Below are positions 35,937-44,351 of a DNA stretch of 52,612 bases, in pieces. Under the pieces are notes generated by a model. That model was given only the letters and a program-made list of their open reading frames with translations. It had not been told where the DNA came from and searched no databases. Each line of letters starts with the position of its first letter. The first letter of the stretch is position 1. The position numbers and the translations under genes were made by a program. Source of the stretch: Gemmatimonadota bacterium (lineage in GTDB: Bacteria > Gemmatimonadota > Gemmatimonadetes > Longimicrobiales > Gaopeijiaceae); assembly GCA_022564055.1 (NCBI GenBank), contig JADFMD010000011.1:1-52612 (forward strand). The letters are read 5' to 3'.

Positions 35937-36917
35937 TTATTGATGATCATGTTGCGCCCGACCGACTGGCTCACTTGCTTGGGTGGCCCCTCGCTGGGCG
36001 ATCACGAACCGGGGGCGCCCCGTCAGGTCGGGGCGAATTCGGACGCCGGCGAACGCCTCGGTCGCGTGCAGCAGGGTCGTGATGCGCTCCGCTTGCCCGA
36101 GGCCACATTCGAGCGCCAGCAAGCCGCCTGCCACGAGGTGGTCCGCTGCTCCGGCCACCAGCTGTCGGATAAAGTCCAAACCATCCTCCCCTGCGAACAA
36201 CGCCTCCGAAGGCTCCCAGTCGCGAACCTCGGGTTCGAGCTCGCACTTTTCCCCCTCGGCTATGTACGGAAGATTCGACACGATGACGTCAAACCGTTCC
36301 CCCTCCTCCAGAGACTCGAACAGCGAGCCCGCACGGAACTCCACGAGACCGTTCACGTCGTGTCTTTCCGCATTTTCCGCCGCCACGGAAAGGGCGTCTG
36401 GTGAGGAGTCTGTCGCGACCACCCTGGTGCACACTCCCTCCACCGCGAGCGAAAGCGCCACGGCGCCCGTCCCGGTCCCCACATCCCACACATATCCAAG
36501 GCCTCTTCCCTGGGCCGAAGCCCAGTCCAACACCTCCTGGACCAGCATTTCCGTCTCCGGACGAGGGATGAGTACCCTGGGGTCCGTCTTCAGCTCGAGT
36601 TGCCGAAACGCCGTGCGACCGATGATGTACTGGAGCGGTTCGCGGCCGGCGCGGCGGCGGAGAAGCGGCTTGAAGGCCTCCAGCTCCTCGGGGCTCAGCG
36701 GGCGATCATACTGTAGGTAGAGCTGGAGGCGGTCGACACCCAACGCCGCCGAGAGGAGCCACTCCGCATCCAGCCGCCCAGCCTCCACACCCTTTTCCGT
36801 GAGGTAATCCGCGCTCCACAGGATCATTCGGAGGATCGTCCACGAATCCCCCGGACTCGACGCGGCGGCCTCGGAATCGCTCTTCTCCAACTCGGCCAGC
36901 CTCCCGACGCCTCTCAC
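35937..36917 (-). CDS. prmC: peptide chain release factor N5-glutamine methyltransferase
   Basis: PrmC (HemK) methylates the Gln of the GGQ motif in release factors. The 326-residue protein starts with GTG in a GTGA overlap with prfA, its substrate gene. It has REPLQYIIGRTAFRQLEL, RVLIPRPETEMLVQEVLD, SAM motif I VWDVGTGTGAVALSLAVEG and the catalytic loop. That loop reads SNLPYI (residues 214-219) instead of the near-universal NPPY. The change is in the sequence itself (CTT codon at residue 216). The rest of the protein is normal. Confidence 0.93.
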   Translation of the reverse strand: MRGVGRLAELEKSDSEAAASSPGDSWTILRMILWSADYLTEKGVEAGRLDAEWLLSAALGVDRLQLYLQYDRPLSPEELEAFKPLLRRRAGREPLQYIIGRTAFRQLELKTDPRVLIPRPETEMLVQEVLDWASAQGRGLGYVWDVGTGTGAVALSLAVEGVCTRVVATDSSPDALSVAAENAERHDVNGLVEFRAGSLFESLEEGERFDVIVSNLPYIAEGEKCELEPEVRDWEPSEALFAGEDGLDFIRQLVAGAADHLVAGGLLALECGLGQAERITTLLHATEAFAGVRIRPDLTGRPRFVIAQRGATQASEPVGRAQHDHQ

Positions 36918-38014
36918 TCCGCGTCGCCCTGGAGCCGTTCTTCCTGATCAGCCAGCCGGAGGGCCTCGATCAGTTCGTTCAGAGCTCCATCCAACACCTC
37001 GTCGAGATTGTGGACCGTGAGCTTGATCCGGTGGTCGGTGACCCGGCTCTGGGGGAAGTTGTAGGTCCGGATCTTTGCGGAGCGGTCACCCGTTCCGACT
37101 TGAGCCCTCCGCTGACGGGAGCGGTCGGCTTCCTGCTCTGCGATCCTCTGATCCAGGAGGCGGCTTCGGAGCACCTTGAGGGCTTTGGCCTTGTTCTTGT
37201 GCTGAGACTTCTCATCCTGGCACGACACCACGAGTCCGCTCGGAATATGGGTGATGCGCACCGCGGAGTCCGTCGTGTTCACGGACTGGCCACCCGGACC
37301 AGAGGACCGAAACACATCATAACGCAGATCCTTGGGATCGATTGAGAGGTCCACCTCGTCGGCCTCGGGCAACACGGCCACCGTCGCCGCCGAGGTGTGG
37401 ATTCTGCCCTGGCTCTCCGTCTCCGGCACCCGTTGAACACGGTGAACCCCCGACTCGTAACGGAGACGTCCGTAGACGCCTTTGCCCCGTATGGTAAAGA
37501 TGACTTCCTTGATGGACCCCGGAATCCCCTCGGAGAGGCTCATCAACTCGATGGTCCAGCCCTCTCGCTCGGTCACCCGCTGATACATTCGGAAGAGATC
37601 CTTCGCAAACATTCCGGCCTCATCTCCCCCTGTTCCTGCACGGATCTCGACCACGGCGGCGCGATCGTCCAGAGGATCCTTGGGGATGAGGAGGAGGCGG
37701 GCCGCGGCGCCCAGCGACTCGATACGAGCCTCCAGAGAAACGACTTCTTCCCCGGCCATTTCACGGAGCTCCTGGTCGGAGGCGTCGTGCAACAGCTCCA
37801 CCGCACCCTCGTACTCCTCCACGAGGCCGAGAAGCTCGTCGGCTGCACGGACCACAGGCTCGAGCTCGGCCCGCTCCTGCCCAAGGACCTTGAGGCGATC
37901 GAGGTTCTGGACGAGGTCCGGGCTGGCCAGCGAATCGTTCACGCCCTGGAAACGCTGCTGCACCTCGCGGAGACGTTCGAGGAGCTGCGGATCGGCCCCT
38001 GCGGGGTTACTCAT
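36914..38014 (-). CDS. prfA: peptide chain release factor 1
   Basis: RF1 reads UAA and UAG stop codons and triggers peptide release. The 366-residue protein has the codon-recognition tripeptide PET in RVPETESQGRIHTSAATVAV and the catalytic GGQ in SSGPGGQSVNTTDSAVRITH. Normal length. It is 24 bases downstream of rpmE and overlaps prmC by four bases, an order common in bacteria. Confidence 0.98.
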   Translation of the reverse strand: MSNPAGADPQLLERLREVQQRFQGVNDSLASPDLVQNLDRLKVLGQERAELEPVVRAADELLGLVEEYEGAVELLHDASDQELREMAGEEVVSLEARIESLGAAARLLLIPKDPLDDRAAVVEIRAGTGGDEAGMFAKDLFRMYQRVTEREGWTIELMSLSEGIPGSIKEVIFTIRGKGVYGRLRYESGVHRVQRVPETESQGRIHTSAATVAVLPEADEVDLSIDPKDLRYDVFRSSGPGGQSVNTTDSAVRITHIPSGLVVSCQDEKSQHKNKAKALKVLRSRLLDQRIAEQEADRSRQRRAQVGTGDRSAKIRTYNFPQSRVTDHRIKLTVHNLDEVLDGALNELIEALRLADQEERLQGDAE

Positions 38015-38038
38015 ACGTGAATCGGGCCTTGGCCCGGC

Positions 38039-38245
38039 CTAAGAACTGACTTTGTCGTACTTCTTCCTGAAGCGCTCAACCCGGCCGGCGGTGTCCACCA
38101 AGCGCTGTTTACCCGTATAGAACGGATGGCACACGGAGCAGATGTCCGTGTGAACAGCCGGCTGCGTGGCCATCGTCTCAAACTTATGGCCGCAAGCACA
38201 GGTGACCGTAGCCGACACATAGTCGGGGTGGATACCCTTTTTCAT
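38039..38245 (-). CDS. rpmE: 50S ribosomal protein L31 (zinc-binding form)
   Basis: The 68-residue protein begins [20 protein letters not shown] and continues [23 protein letters not shown]. Four Cys (16, 18, 37, 40) show the zinc-containing C+ form, not the zinc-independent paralogue. It has its own promoter and a long hairpin leader directly upstream, and heads the prfA-prmC-ylbF run. Confidence 0.97.
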   Translation of the reverse strand: MKKGIHPDYVSATVTCACGHKFETMATQPAVHTDICSVCHPFYTGKQRLVDTAGRVERFRKKYDKVSS

Positions 38246-38265
38246 GACCTATCTCCGGAATCAAC

Positions 38266-38317
38266 GAAGAGTGGGCTACGGTTTCTGTGCGATGCAGAAG
38301 CCTGGAGCCCACTCTTC
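38266..38317 (-). ncRNA. structured leader hairpin of rpmE
   Basis: GAAGAGTGGGCT (38266-38277) and AGCCCACTCTTC (38306-38317) are a perfect 12-bp inverted repeat. The 28 bases between can add an inner stem (GGTTTCTG with CAGAAGCC, one G-U pair) around a seven-base loop. The hairpin starts a few bases after the predicted transcription start and ends 20 bases before the rpmE ATG. No U-run follows, so it is not a terminator. It may be an L31 autoregulatory leader of a kind known in other phyla. Confidence 0.6.
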
Positions 38318-38327
38318 AGCCGCGGGG

Positions 38328-38356
38328 AATATAAAAATTGCCGGAGGTGAGTTCAA
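38328..38356 (-). promoter_or_regulatory. promoter of rpmE
   Basis: On the minus strand TTGAAC (38351-38356) and TATATT (38328-38333) are separated by exactly 17 bases. The -35 box overlaps the lnt stop codon. Transcription would start near 38321, just before the hairpin leader. This is the best-formed promoter in the window. Confidence 0.65.
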
Positions 38357-39990
38357 GCGGGGCGACGCCAAGGAAGTGGAATTACCAAGAGACCCAGCGT
38401 GAGAAGCAAAGCCGTCCATCCGGCGACATCCCCGGTGCGGGTATACAGGGTCAAAACGTCACTCGTGTACATCGTCTCGCTATGGACGACCGCCTCAAAC
38501 AGATCGGTCCGTCCGTAGACACGTCCAAGTGGATCGACGAACAGTGAAAACCCCGTGTTGGCAGCCCTCGCGATCCCCACCCGCTGCTCGATCGCCCTCA
38601 TGACCAGATGGGCCGGGTGCTGCCAGAAAGCCGATGTCCTGGTATACCAAGGCTCCCTACCAAACCACCCGTCGTTGGTGAGGTTCAGGAAGAAGTCCGC
38701 CCCTTCGAGCCGAAACCGGCGGGCGTGGCTGGCAAAGATGGATTCGTTACAGATGAGAATGGCGAAGCGGGCGCCCGCCCCCATGGTTCCGAGAGGCCAA
38801 TCCGCTCCTCTCCCATAGGAGTCGACCTCGGCGCCTCCATCCATCCAGGCACCCGGGCGGAACGGAAGCCCCTCAACCAAGGGCACAAGCCGGTGTTTGT
38901 CGTACCTGAAACCCGCGAGCCGGCCATCGCGTCCCGTCAGAAACGCCGAGTTCAGCGGGATCAGATTACCCTCACTGGTAACGCGTTGACCGATCCCTCC
39001 GAAAACCACCGGGGCGCTCCACTGCTCCGCGACCTCCCGGACGCGCTCCCACAGGGCGCGTTCGGTTTCGATCGGTCCAAAGAACGTCACCTCCGGCCAC
39101 ACCACCAGGTCCGGCGAAAACTCCCCGCCCTCGGGAAGGAGGCGCGTCAACGAGGCGACGGTGCTGTCGTTGCTCCGGCTCCCGTCCAGCCTCACCTGCG
39201 CCGCAATGTTCGGCTGCACCACGGCGACCTCGCCGACAGCTCTGAGGGGAATAGTGCGGGCCCTCCAGTAACCGAAGGCCGCGGGCACAGCCAACACGAG
39301 CGCGAACGCCGCCGCCCAACGTGCGAACATTCGACCGGCATCGCGTGCCCGAGCCGCTCGTACTGCTTCAGCGATCAGCCCGTTGAGCAGTGCAAGCCAC
39401 AGCGTGATCCCGCGCGCACCCACCAGCTCGGCTGCACCCACGAGTTCAGGGTACCCGGTGAGGGACGTTCCGAGACCCAACCACGGAAAGGCCATGCCCC
39501 CCGGAGCGTGCGCTCGCGCCCACTCGAGCGCCGTCCACGTCACTGGAAGCGCCAACCAAAGAGGAATTCCACCGTGATGGGTCAGACGGCGGAGCGACCA
39601 AGTGAAGCAACCGGCGCCAAGCGCCAACACGGCCACCACCGTCAGGTAGGCGGGGACGGCCCACCAAGTGAAGGCAGCCAGAGCGAAAGGCATCCAGTAG
39701 AGGAGCAGCCCGAAGTAGAGCATGCCAAACCACACGCCGCCCCGGAAAACCCGTCCGGAGACCTCCCTTTCGGAGGCTTCACGCTCCCAAGCCTGTATTC
39801 CTGGCCCGTTTCTTCCCAGAGCCCCCCGTCCGTCATTCTGGTCGGTCACCCATACCGCCAGCGGGACGAGCGCGACGAACGACGGAATCAGAAGATGGAA
39901 GGGGGGGAACGCGATGACCGCCAAGAGGGCCGATACCGTCGGAAGTAGCCGGTCGCCGCGCTCCGGGATCACACTATTGCGGGCGGCCAC
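38353..39990 (-). CDS. lnt: apolipoprotein N-acyltransferase
   Basis: Lnt adds the third acyl chain to diacylated lipoproteins in the inner membrane. The 545-residue protein has about seven hydrophobic segments in the first 235 residues. The nitrilase-like domain follows, with the catalytic Glu in LVVWPEVTFFG, Lys in FRYDKHRLVPLVEGLPF and Cys in AILICNESIFASHARRF, and a final membrane helix. The catalytic set is complete. It overlaps the Lnb-like gene by 22 bases. Confidence 0.95.
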   Translation of the reverse strand: MAARNSVIPERGDRLLPTVSALLAVIAFPPFHLLIPSFVALVPLAVWVTDQNDGRGALGRNGPGIQAWEREASEREVSGRVFRGGVWFGMLYFGLLLYWMPFALAAFTWWAVPAYLTVVAVLALGAGCFTWSLRRLTHHGGIPLWLALPVTWTALEWARAHAPGGMAFPWLGLGTSLTGYPELVGAAELVGARGITLWLALLNGLIAEAVRAARARDAGRMFARWAAAFALVLAVPAAFGYWRARTIPLRAVGEVAVVQPNIAAQVRLDGSRSNDSTVASLTRLLPEGGEFSPDLVVWPEVTFFGPIETERALWERVREVAEQWSAPVVFGGIGQRVTSEGNLIPLNSAFLTGRDGRLAGFRYDKHRLVPLVEGLPFRPGAWMDGGAEVDSYGRGADWPLGTMGAGARFAILICNESIFASHARRFRLEGADFFLNLTNDGWFGREPWYTRTSAFWQHPAHLVMRAIEQRVGIARAANTGFSLFVDPLGRVYGRTDLFEAVVHSETMYTSDVLTLYTRTGDVAGWTALLLTLGLLVIPLPWRRPA

Positions 39991-41264
39991 GCTCGCAGCA
40001 CACCCCAGGTAAGTCCCGCGTGGGCTGGAAGGAGGACCGCCAGAACCTCACCGTTGACCTGATCGAAACCCGGGAGCAGCTGAAGAAAGAATCCGGCGAA
40101 CGCCAAGCCGACTACCACTTTTGCGACCGTACCCACCTGCCTTCCGGCCGAAGAGCCGATCCGGTGCCCCTTCCGGTTGAGCACCTCACGAATCAGCAGC
40201 ACCCCCAGGACCAGTGAGATGGGGTTCGACTGGAAAGCGTTCTCGTTCAACGCCCAGAAAATGTGGTCCGTGAGAAACCACGACAGCAGCAATGCCGTGC
40301 CCAGCAACCCCACTCCAGTACTCCATGCCGCTCCCAACAGCGCAAGGGCCCAGCGGCCCCATCGCTTTCCTTCGCCCGCGGCCCACCCCAAACCGGCGAA
40401 AAACGCTCCCAGGGCAGCGCCGAACAGAAGCAAGGGAACCAGGAAATCGGGGGCGGCCAACGGCGTTGGGTCACGCACGGCTTCGACGACCCGTACCGCC
40501 TCGCCGAGGAGCGGAGCCGACTCTCCCTCCGTGTCCACGATCCGGATGCCATCCAGATGCTCCTTGAGACGCAACGGAAGAAACATCTCATCCCAGGCGG
40601 AAATCGGCTCATCACCACGATTCCCGACAACGAATTGGATTCCGGCGTAAGCAGCTGGCGCGGACTGGAGCAATCGGGCCGTGTGCCACCGATAGGTCGT
40701 CCCCGTATCGGTCTCCCCGGTGGCCGCACGGATCTGTCCACCGAGGACACCGTCAAGCACGTCCCGCACTCGGGTGGAGCAGTTGTCCCGAAAGTAGTCG
40801 TAGCGATAATAGCGGTTTGCCTCCGTATCCAGTCCCTGCACTACCGCCTGAAGCTCGAGACGCTCCCCGGGTGTGAGATTTACCGTCTGAAGCCATACGT
40901 CGCGGTTTTCCCGACGGTACACGGCGAGCCACGTCGAGGTCGGGAAGCCCCGCATGGAGTACCGCATCCGGCCTCGCGCCAACCGGGAAATGAAGTCGGA
41001 GTCATTGAAGTCGAAGATTCCCCAGTTGTACGCGACCTCCGTTTGGGCTCGATCATCGCGAATGACGAGCGCATTGTGGCTGAACCGCTCCCAAATAGCG
41101 TCCCCGGGGCCGATCGTCATGAGGGAGATCTGGAGGTGGGAGCCGGGCGGGGCGTCCGACTCGACGTTCCGCGGTGCGCCACTCGTCGTAGTGCCCTGGG
41201 CCCTGAGCGGACCGGGACCGAAGGCCGTCGCCCACACGACAAGTGCCAGGCAGGGGACTCGCAA
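39969..41264 (-). CDS. DUF4105/Lnb-type protein (possible lipoprotein N-acyltransferase)
   Basis: The 431-residue protein starts with TTG 41264, seven bases after a GAGG, and has a signal peptide ending in LRAQG. The periplasmic domain contains ISLMTIGPGDAIWERFSHNA, YNWGIFDF and the cysteine segment YRYDYFRDNCSTRVRDVL, typical of DUF4105 (Lnb_N), a family with a conserved H/N/C set. Four or more hydrophobic helices follow (from about residue 275). Lnb is a recently described alternative lipoprotein N-acyltransferase. The gene immediately precedes lnt and overlaps it, which is unusual. A longer frame to 41441 is rejected as it overlaps the upstream gene. Confidence 0.85.
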   Translation of the reverse strand: MRVPCLALVVWATAFGPGPLRAQGTTTSGAPRNVESDAPPGSHLQISLMTIGPGDAIWERFSHNALVIRDDRAQTEVAYNWGIFDFNDSDFISRLARGRMRYSMRGFPTSTWLAVYRRENRDVWLQTVNLTPGERLELQAVVQGLDTEANRYYRYDYFRDNCSTRVRDVLDGVLGGQIRAATGETDTGTTYRWHTARLLQSAPAAYAGIQFVVGNRGDEPISAWDEMFLPLRLKEHLDGIRIVDTEGESAPLLGEAVRVVEAVRDPTPLAAPDFLVPLLLFGAALGAFFAGLGWAAGEGKRWGRWALALLGAAWSTGVGLLGTALLLSWFLTDHIFWALNENAFQSNPISLVLGVLLIREVLNRKGHRIGSSAGRQVGTVAKVVVGLAFAGFFLQLLPGFDQVNGEVLAVLLPAHAGLTWGVLRAWPPAIV

Positions 41265-41265
41265 C

Positions 41266-42291
41266 TCAGTCCTCGCCAAGTTGGATCTCCCGGCCCTCCC
41301 TCGCTGATTGATACGCCGCCGCGATGACCTCCATGAGGTGGACCTGCTCGACGGGGACAGGGAGATCGGTTTTGCCAAGAACCGCACGCACGAATTGATC
41401 CAGAAGGCGCCGATATGCGTTCTGGTATCGGTTCTCGCCACCCCTCGTCCTCGGTTGGCGCGGCGTCACGTCCACAGGCTGCCCCCCCAAACGTTTGTGG
41501 ATGTCCAGCGGGGGTAGGGCGCCTGAACCCTCGGTGCCCATCACGCGAGCACGGTGCCGGTCCGCCTCGGCAAAGAGGTTCCAGCTCACCTCGACGCTGA
41601 ACGCGATACCGGACTCCGATACCGCGAACACCGTAGCGGCCTCCTCGACCTCGCCATCCCCATCCCGAAAGACGGCCGTCACGCGCTTGATCCGAGGATA
41701 GTCCACCAGCCAAAATGCGAGATCCAGGATCGGGACACCCAAATCCATGAGCGCCCCTCCGCCCGCCTCTTCCTGGTTCTGCCGCCACGTGGAACGTACG
41801 GCAGGCATCCGCGTGAGCGAGTTGGCCCGCACGGCATAGATATCGCCCAATTCTCCCCCGGCAACGAAGGCTCCCAAAGCCCCGACGTCCGGGCGGAATC
41901 GATGAATCATTCCGACAGCGAGATGCCGCCCCGCTGCCTCCGCAGCGTCCAGAACCCTTCTTACACCTTTTGCCGTCAGGGCCAAAGGTCTCTCGACCAA
42001 GACGTGTTTGCCATGCTCAAAGGCCTCGACCGCCATCGACTCGTGAAGATAATTCGGCGTGCAGATCACCGCGGCCTGGACCTCGTCGTGCGAAAGGATC
42101 TCCTCGTTGGACAGGACCCGCGGCACCTCGAAACGGGTGGCGAGCGCCTCCGCCTTCGCGCGGTCCAGATCGGAAACGGCGATAACCTCTACGTCGGGTC
42201 GCTCCGAAAACATAGGCAGGTGAACAACCTGCGTGACCGCGCCAACGCCCAGTATCCCGACGCTGACAGGCTGGCGTTTCCGTTCGGACAT
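41266..42291 (-). CDS. Gfo/Idh/MocA family oxidoreductase
   Basis: The 341-residue protein from ATG 42291 has the N-terminal Rossmann motif VGILGVGAVTQVVHLPMF, ADL-type linker VSDLDRAKAEALA, CTPNYLHESMAVEAFEHGKH and the EKP-type motif VERPLAL (Lys replaced by Arg), typical of NAD(P)-dependent sugar or inositol dehydrogenases. The substrate cannot be read from sequence. A 435-codon frame reaching 42573 includes non-homologous residues and is not used. The TGATG overlap couples it to the upstream barrel gene. Confidence 0.88.
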   Translation of the reverse strand: MSERKRQPVSVGILGVGAVTQVVHLPMFSERPDVEVIAVSDLDRAKAEALATRFEVPRVLSNEEILSHDEVQAAVICTPNYLHESMAVEAFEHGKHVLVERPLALTAKGVRRVLDAAEAAGRHLAVGMIHRFRPDVGALGAFVAGGELGDIYAVRANSLTRMPAVRSTWRQNQEEAGGGALMDLGVPILDLAFWLVDYPRIKRVTAVFRDGDGEVEEAATVFAVSESGIAFSVEVSWNLFAEADRHRARVMGTEGSGALPPLDIHKRLGGQPVDVTPRQPRTRGGENRYQNAYRRLLDQFVRAVLGKTDLPVPVEQVHLMEVIAAAYQSAREGREIQLGED

Positions 42292-43010
42292 CACCGGTCC
42301 TCCCCCGCGACCAACCCTCCCCAGATCAATGTCACCCCTCCCCGGAACTCGACGTAGTTGAGATCGCCGAGTATTTCGACCTTGGATCCTCCATGGATAC
42401 GGATACGATCGGTGATCGGGAATTCCAAGCTCGTGTGGAGGTTGAAGCCGGCGGCGACCGAGTCGAGCAGATCCTCGACGAAGGTCCCGTCGATAAGGGT
42501 ACCGGAGCCGTCGAGGAAGTGCGCGGACAACCCCACGCCGGTTGAGAAGAAAAATTTCAAGGGCACCGCCCATACGTAATGGCCGTCCAGGCTCATCACG
42601 ATGTCCCGACGGTCGATAACGCCCAGTTCGAACCCGCCTGGGGGAACGGTGCCTCCCTGGTCCGCGGTGAGCGTGGCGAGCCGTGCCTCGAACTGCTCCA
42701 CCTCGGTGTCGGCCAGCGTGGATTTCCAGTATGTCACGCCGGGCATGATCCTGAAACCGGGACCGAGGAAGCCCAGGTCGAATCGAACTCCCAGGGTGCG
42801 CGTATCCTCGACGTTGTCGGCGTAAAGATACCCAACGTCAAAGGAGATACCTCGAAACGAGAGATTTTCGTAATCGTAGTCGGCAAGGTCCTGCGCCCCT
42901 GCTTCGTAGGGTGCCAGCGACGTCGCGATCACGCCAGCAACCGTCGCCGCGATCACGGCCCTCACCGTCCTCCCCGTCCTCATCGCGCTCGCACACCTCA
43001 TCCTCCGCAC
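42291..43010 (-). CDS. predicted outer-membrane beta-barrel protein
   Basis: The 239-residue protein starts with GTG, four bases after AAGGAGGTGAG, the strongest ribosome binding site in the window (near 43012-43021). A signal peptide (hydrophobic run AVIAATVAGVIATSLAP ending in AGAQ) is followed by alternating hydrophobic strands such as GISFDVGYLYADN, GVRFDLGFLGPGFRI and VEFRGGVTLIWGG. No named family is recognised. The barrel prediction rests on signal peptide and strand pattern. Confidence 0.7.
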   Translation of the reverse strand: MRRMRCASAMRTGRTVRAVIAATVAGVIATSLAPYEAGAQDLADYDYENLSFRGISFDVGYLYADNVEDTRTLGVRFDLGFLGPGFRIMPGVTYWKSTLADTEVEQFEARLATLTADQGGTVPPGGFELGVIDRRDIVMSLDGHYVWAVPLKFFFSTGVGLSAHFLDGSGTLIDGTFVEDLLDSVAAGFNLHTSLEFPITDRIRIHGGSKVEILGDLNYVEFRGGVTLIWGGLVAGEDR

Positions 43011-43067
43011 CTCACCTCCTTTTCAAGAATCTCATCTTCCAAATTCTCATCCGCATTTTGCCGTTCG

Positions 43068-44351
43068 TCACGCAATCTCTAGCACCGCGGCCCTCACGAC
43101 CTCGAGGGTCTCGTCGATGACGCCGGGCGTGTGCGCCGTGGAGACGAAGCCGGCTTCGAAGGGAGAGGGGGCAAGAAACACACCTCGATCGAGACACGCC
43201 CGGTGGAAGGCCCGAAACCGGTCGAGGTCTGCTAGCTGAGCCTCCTCGAAGGAACGGACCGGCCCCTCACTGAAAAACACACCCCACATCGATCCGACGG
43301 AACATCCGGAAGCCCGGATCCCCGCTTCGGTCAGGGCCGACACGATGCCGCCCGACAGCCGTTCGGCGGCCTGGGCCAAATGCTCGAACGGATCCTCCTC
43401 TACGAGGTAGCGGAGCTGCGCGTTTCCAGCGGCTGTCGCCAGTGGATTTCCCGACAGCGTGCCGGCCTGGTACACCGGGCCGGCAGGCGCCATCCGCTCC
43501 ATGAGGTCCCGGCGCCCCCCGAAGGCCCCGATGGGCAGCCCGCCCCCAATGACCTTGCCCAATGTCGTGAGGTCGGGCTCGATCCCATAACGCTCCTGGG
43601 CGCCCCCGGCGGCCACCCGGAAACCGGTCATGACTTCATCGAATACCAAGAGCGCCCCGTGCCGCTCGGTAATGGCACGCAGACCCTCCAGAAAGCCTTC
43701 CACGGGTAGGATAAGACCCGAATTTCCGACCACTGGCTCGACAAAAATGCTGGAGATTTCCTCGCCCCTCGTCTCGAACAACCTCTCGACCGCGTCGAGG
43801 TCGTTGAACGGAAGCACCAGGGTCTCGGCGGCAACCGTTTCGGAGACGCCCGGAGAATCGGGGAGTCCCAACGTAGCGACCCCACTCCCGGCTGCGACGA
43901 GAAAGGCATCGGCATGCCCGTGGTAGCAACCCGTGAACTTGAGCACCAAGACACGGCCAGTGGCCGCCCGAGCGAGCCGGAGTGCCGTCATGGTCGCCTC
44001 CGTCCCGCTGTTGACGAGGCGGACCATCTCTACGCTCGGCACCATTCCAACGATCCGTTCCGCCATCTCCACCTCGGCCGCGGTGGGGGCGCCGTACGAT
44101 GTACCCCGACCGACCTGCCGCTTCACCGCCTCGGTGACCACGGGATGCGCATGGCCAAGGATGAGGGGACCCCAGCTCAACACGTAGTCCGTATAGCGGC
44201 GCCCCTCGGTGTCGTACAGGTAGGCGCCCTCCGCACGGGCCACGAAAAAGGGGTCACCGCCCACCGAGCGGAAGGAGCGTACCGGAGAATTCACCCCTCC
44301 GGGGATCAGGGCCTGGGCCCGAGCCCACAACCCCTTCGTTCGTTCGCTCAT
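43068..44351 (-). CDS. hemL: glutamate-1-semialdehyde 2,1-aminomutase
   Basis: HemL converts glutamate 1-semialdehyde to 5-aminolevulinate in tetrapyrrole synthesis, with PLP. The 427-residue protein has IPGGVNSPVRSFRSVGGDPF, YVLSWGPLILGHAHP, VNSGTEATMTALRLARA, FTGCYHGHADAFLVAAGSGV, LVFDEVMTGFRVAAGGAQE and the PLP-lysine region TLGKVIGGGLPIGAFGG. Length and motifs are normal. It overlaps rimO by four bases. Its upstream partners for the C5 pathway are not in the window. Confidence 0.97.
   Translation of the reverse strand: MSERTKGLWARAQALIPGGVNSPVRSFRSVGGDPFFVARAEGAYLYDTEGRRYTDYVLSWGPLILGHAHPVVTEAVKRQVGRGTSYGAPTAAEVEMAERIVGMVPSVEMVRLVNSGTEATMTALRLARAATGRVLVLKFTGCYHGHADAFLVAAGSGVATLGLPDSPGVSETVAAETLVLPFNDLDAVERLFETRGEEISSIFVEPVVGNSGLILPVEGFLEGLRAITERHGALLVFDEVMTGFRVAAGGAQERYGIEPDLTTLGKVIGGGLPIGAFGGRRDLMERMAPAGPVYQAGTLSGNPLATAAGNAQLRYLVEEDPFEHLAQAAERLSGGIVSALTEAGIRASGCSVGSMWGVFFSEGPVRSFEEAQLADLDRFRAFHRACLDRGVFLAPSPFEAGFVSTAHTPGVIDETLEVVRAAVLEIA

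Noticed and set aside
38266-38317. The rpmE-upstream hairpin as the lnt terminator
   Set aside because: No T-run follows the stem on the minus strand, and a good promoter lies between lnt and the hairpin.
41266-42573. 435-codon frame as the full oxidoreductase gene
   Set aside because: The first 94 codons are non-homologous Arg-rich residues antisense-like to the barrel gene; ATG 42291 fits the Gfo/Idh/MocA start.
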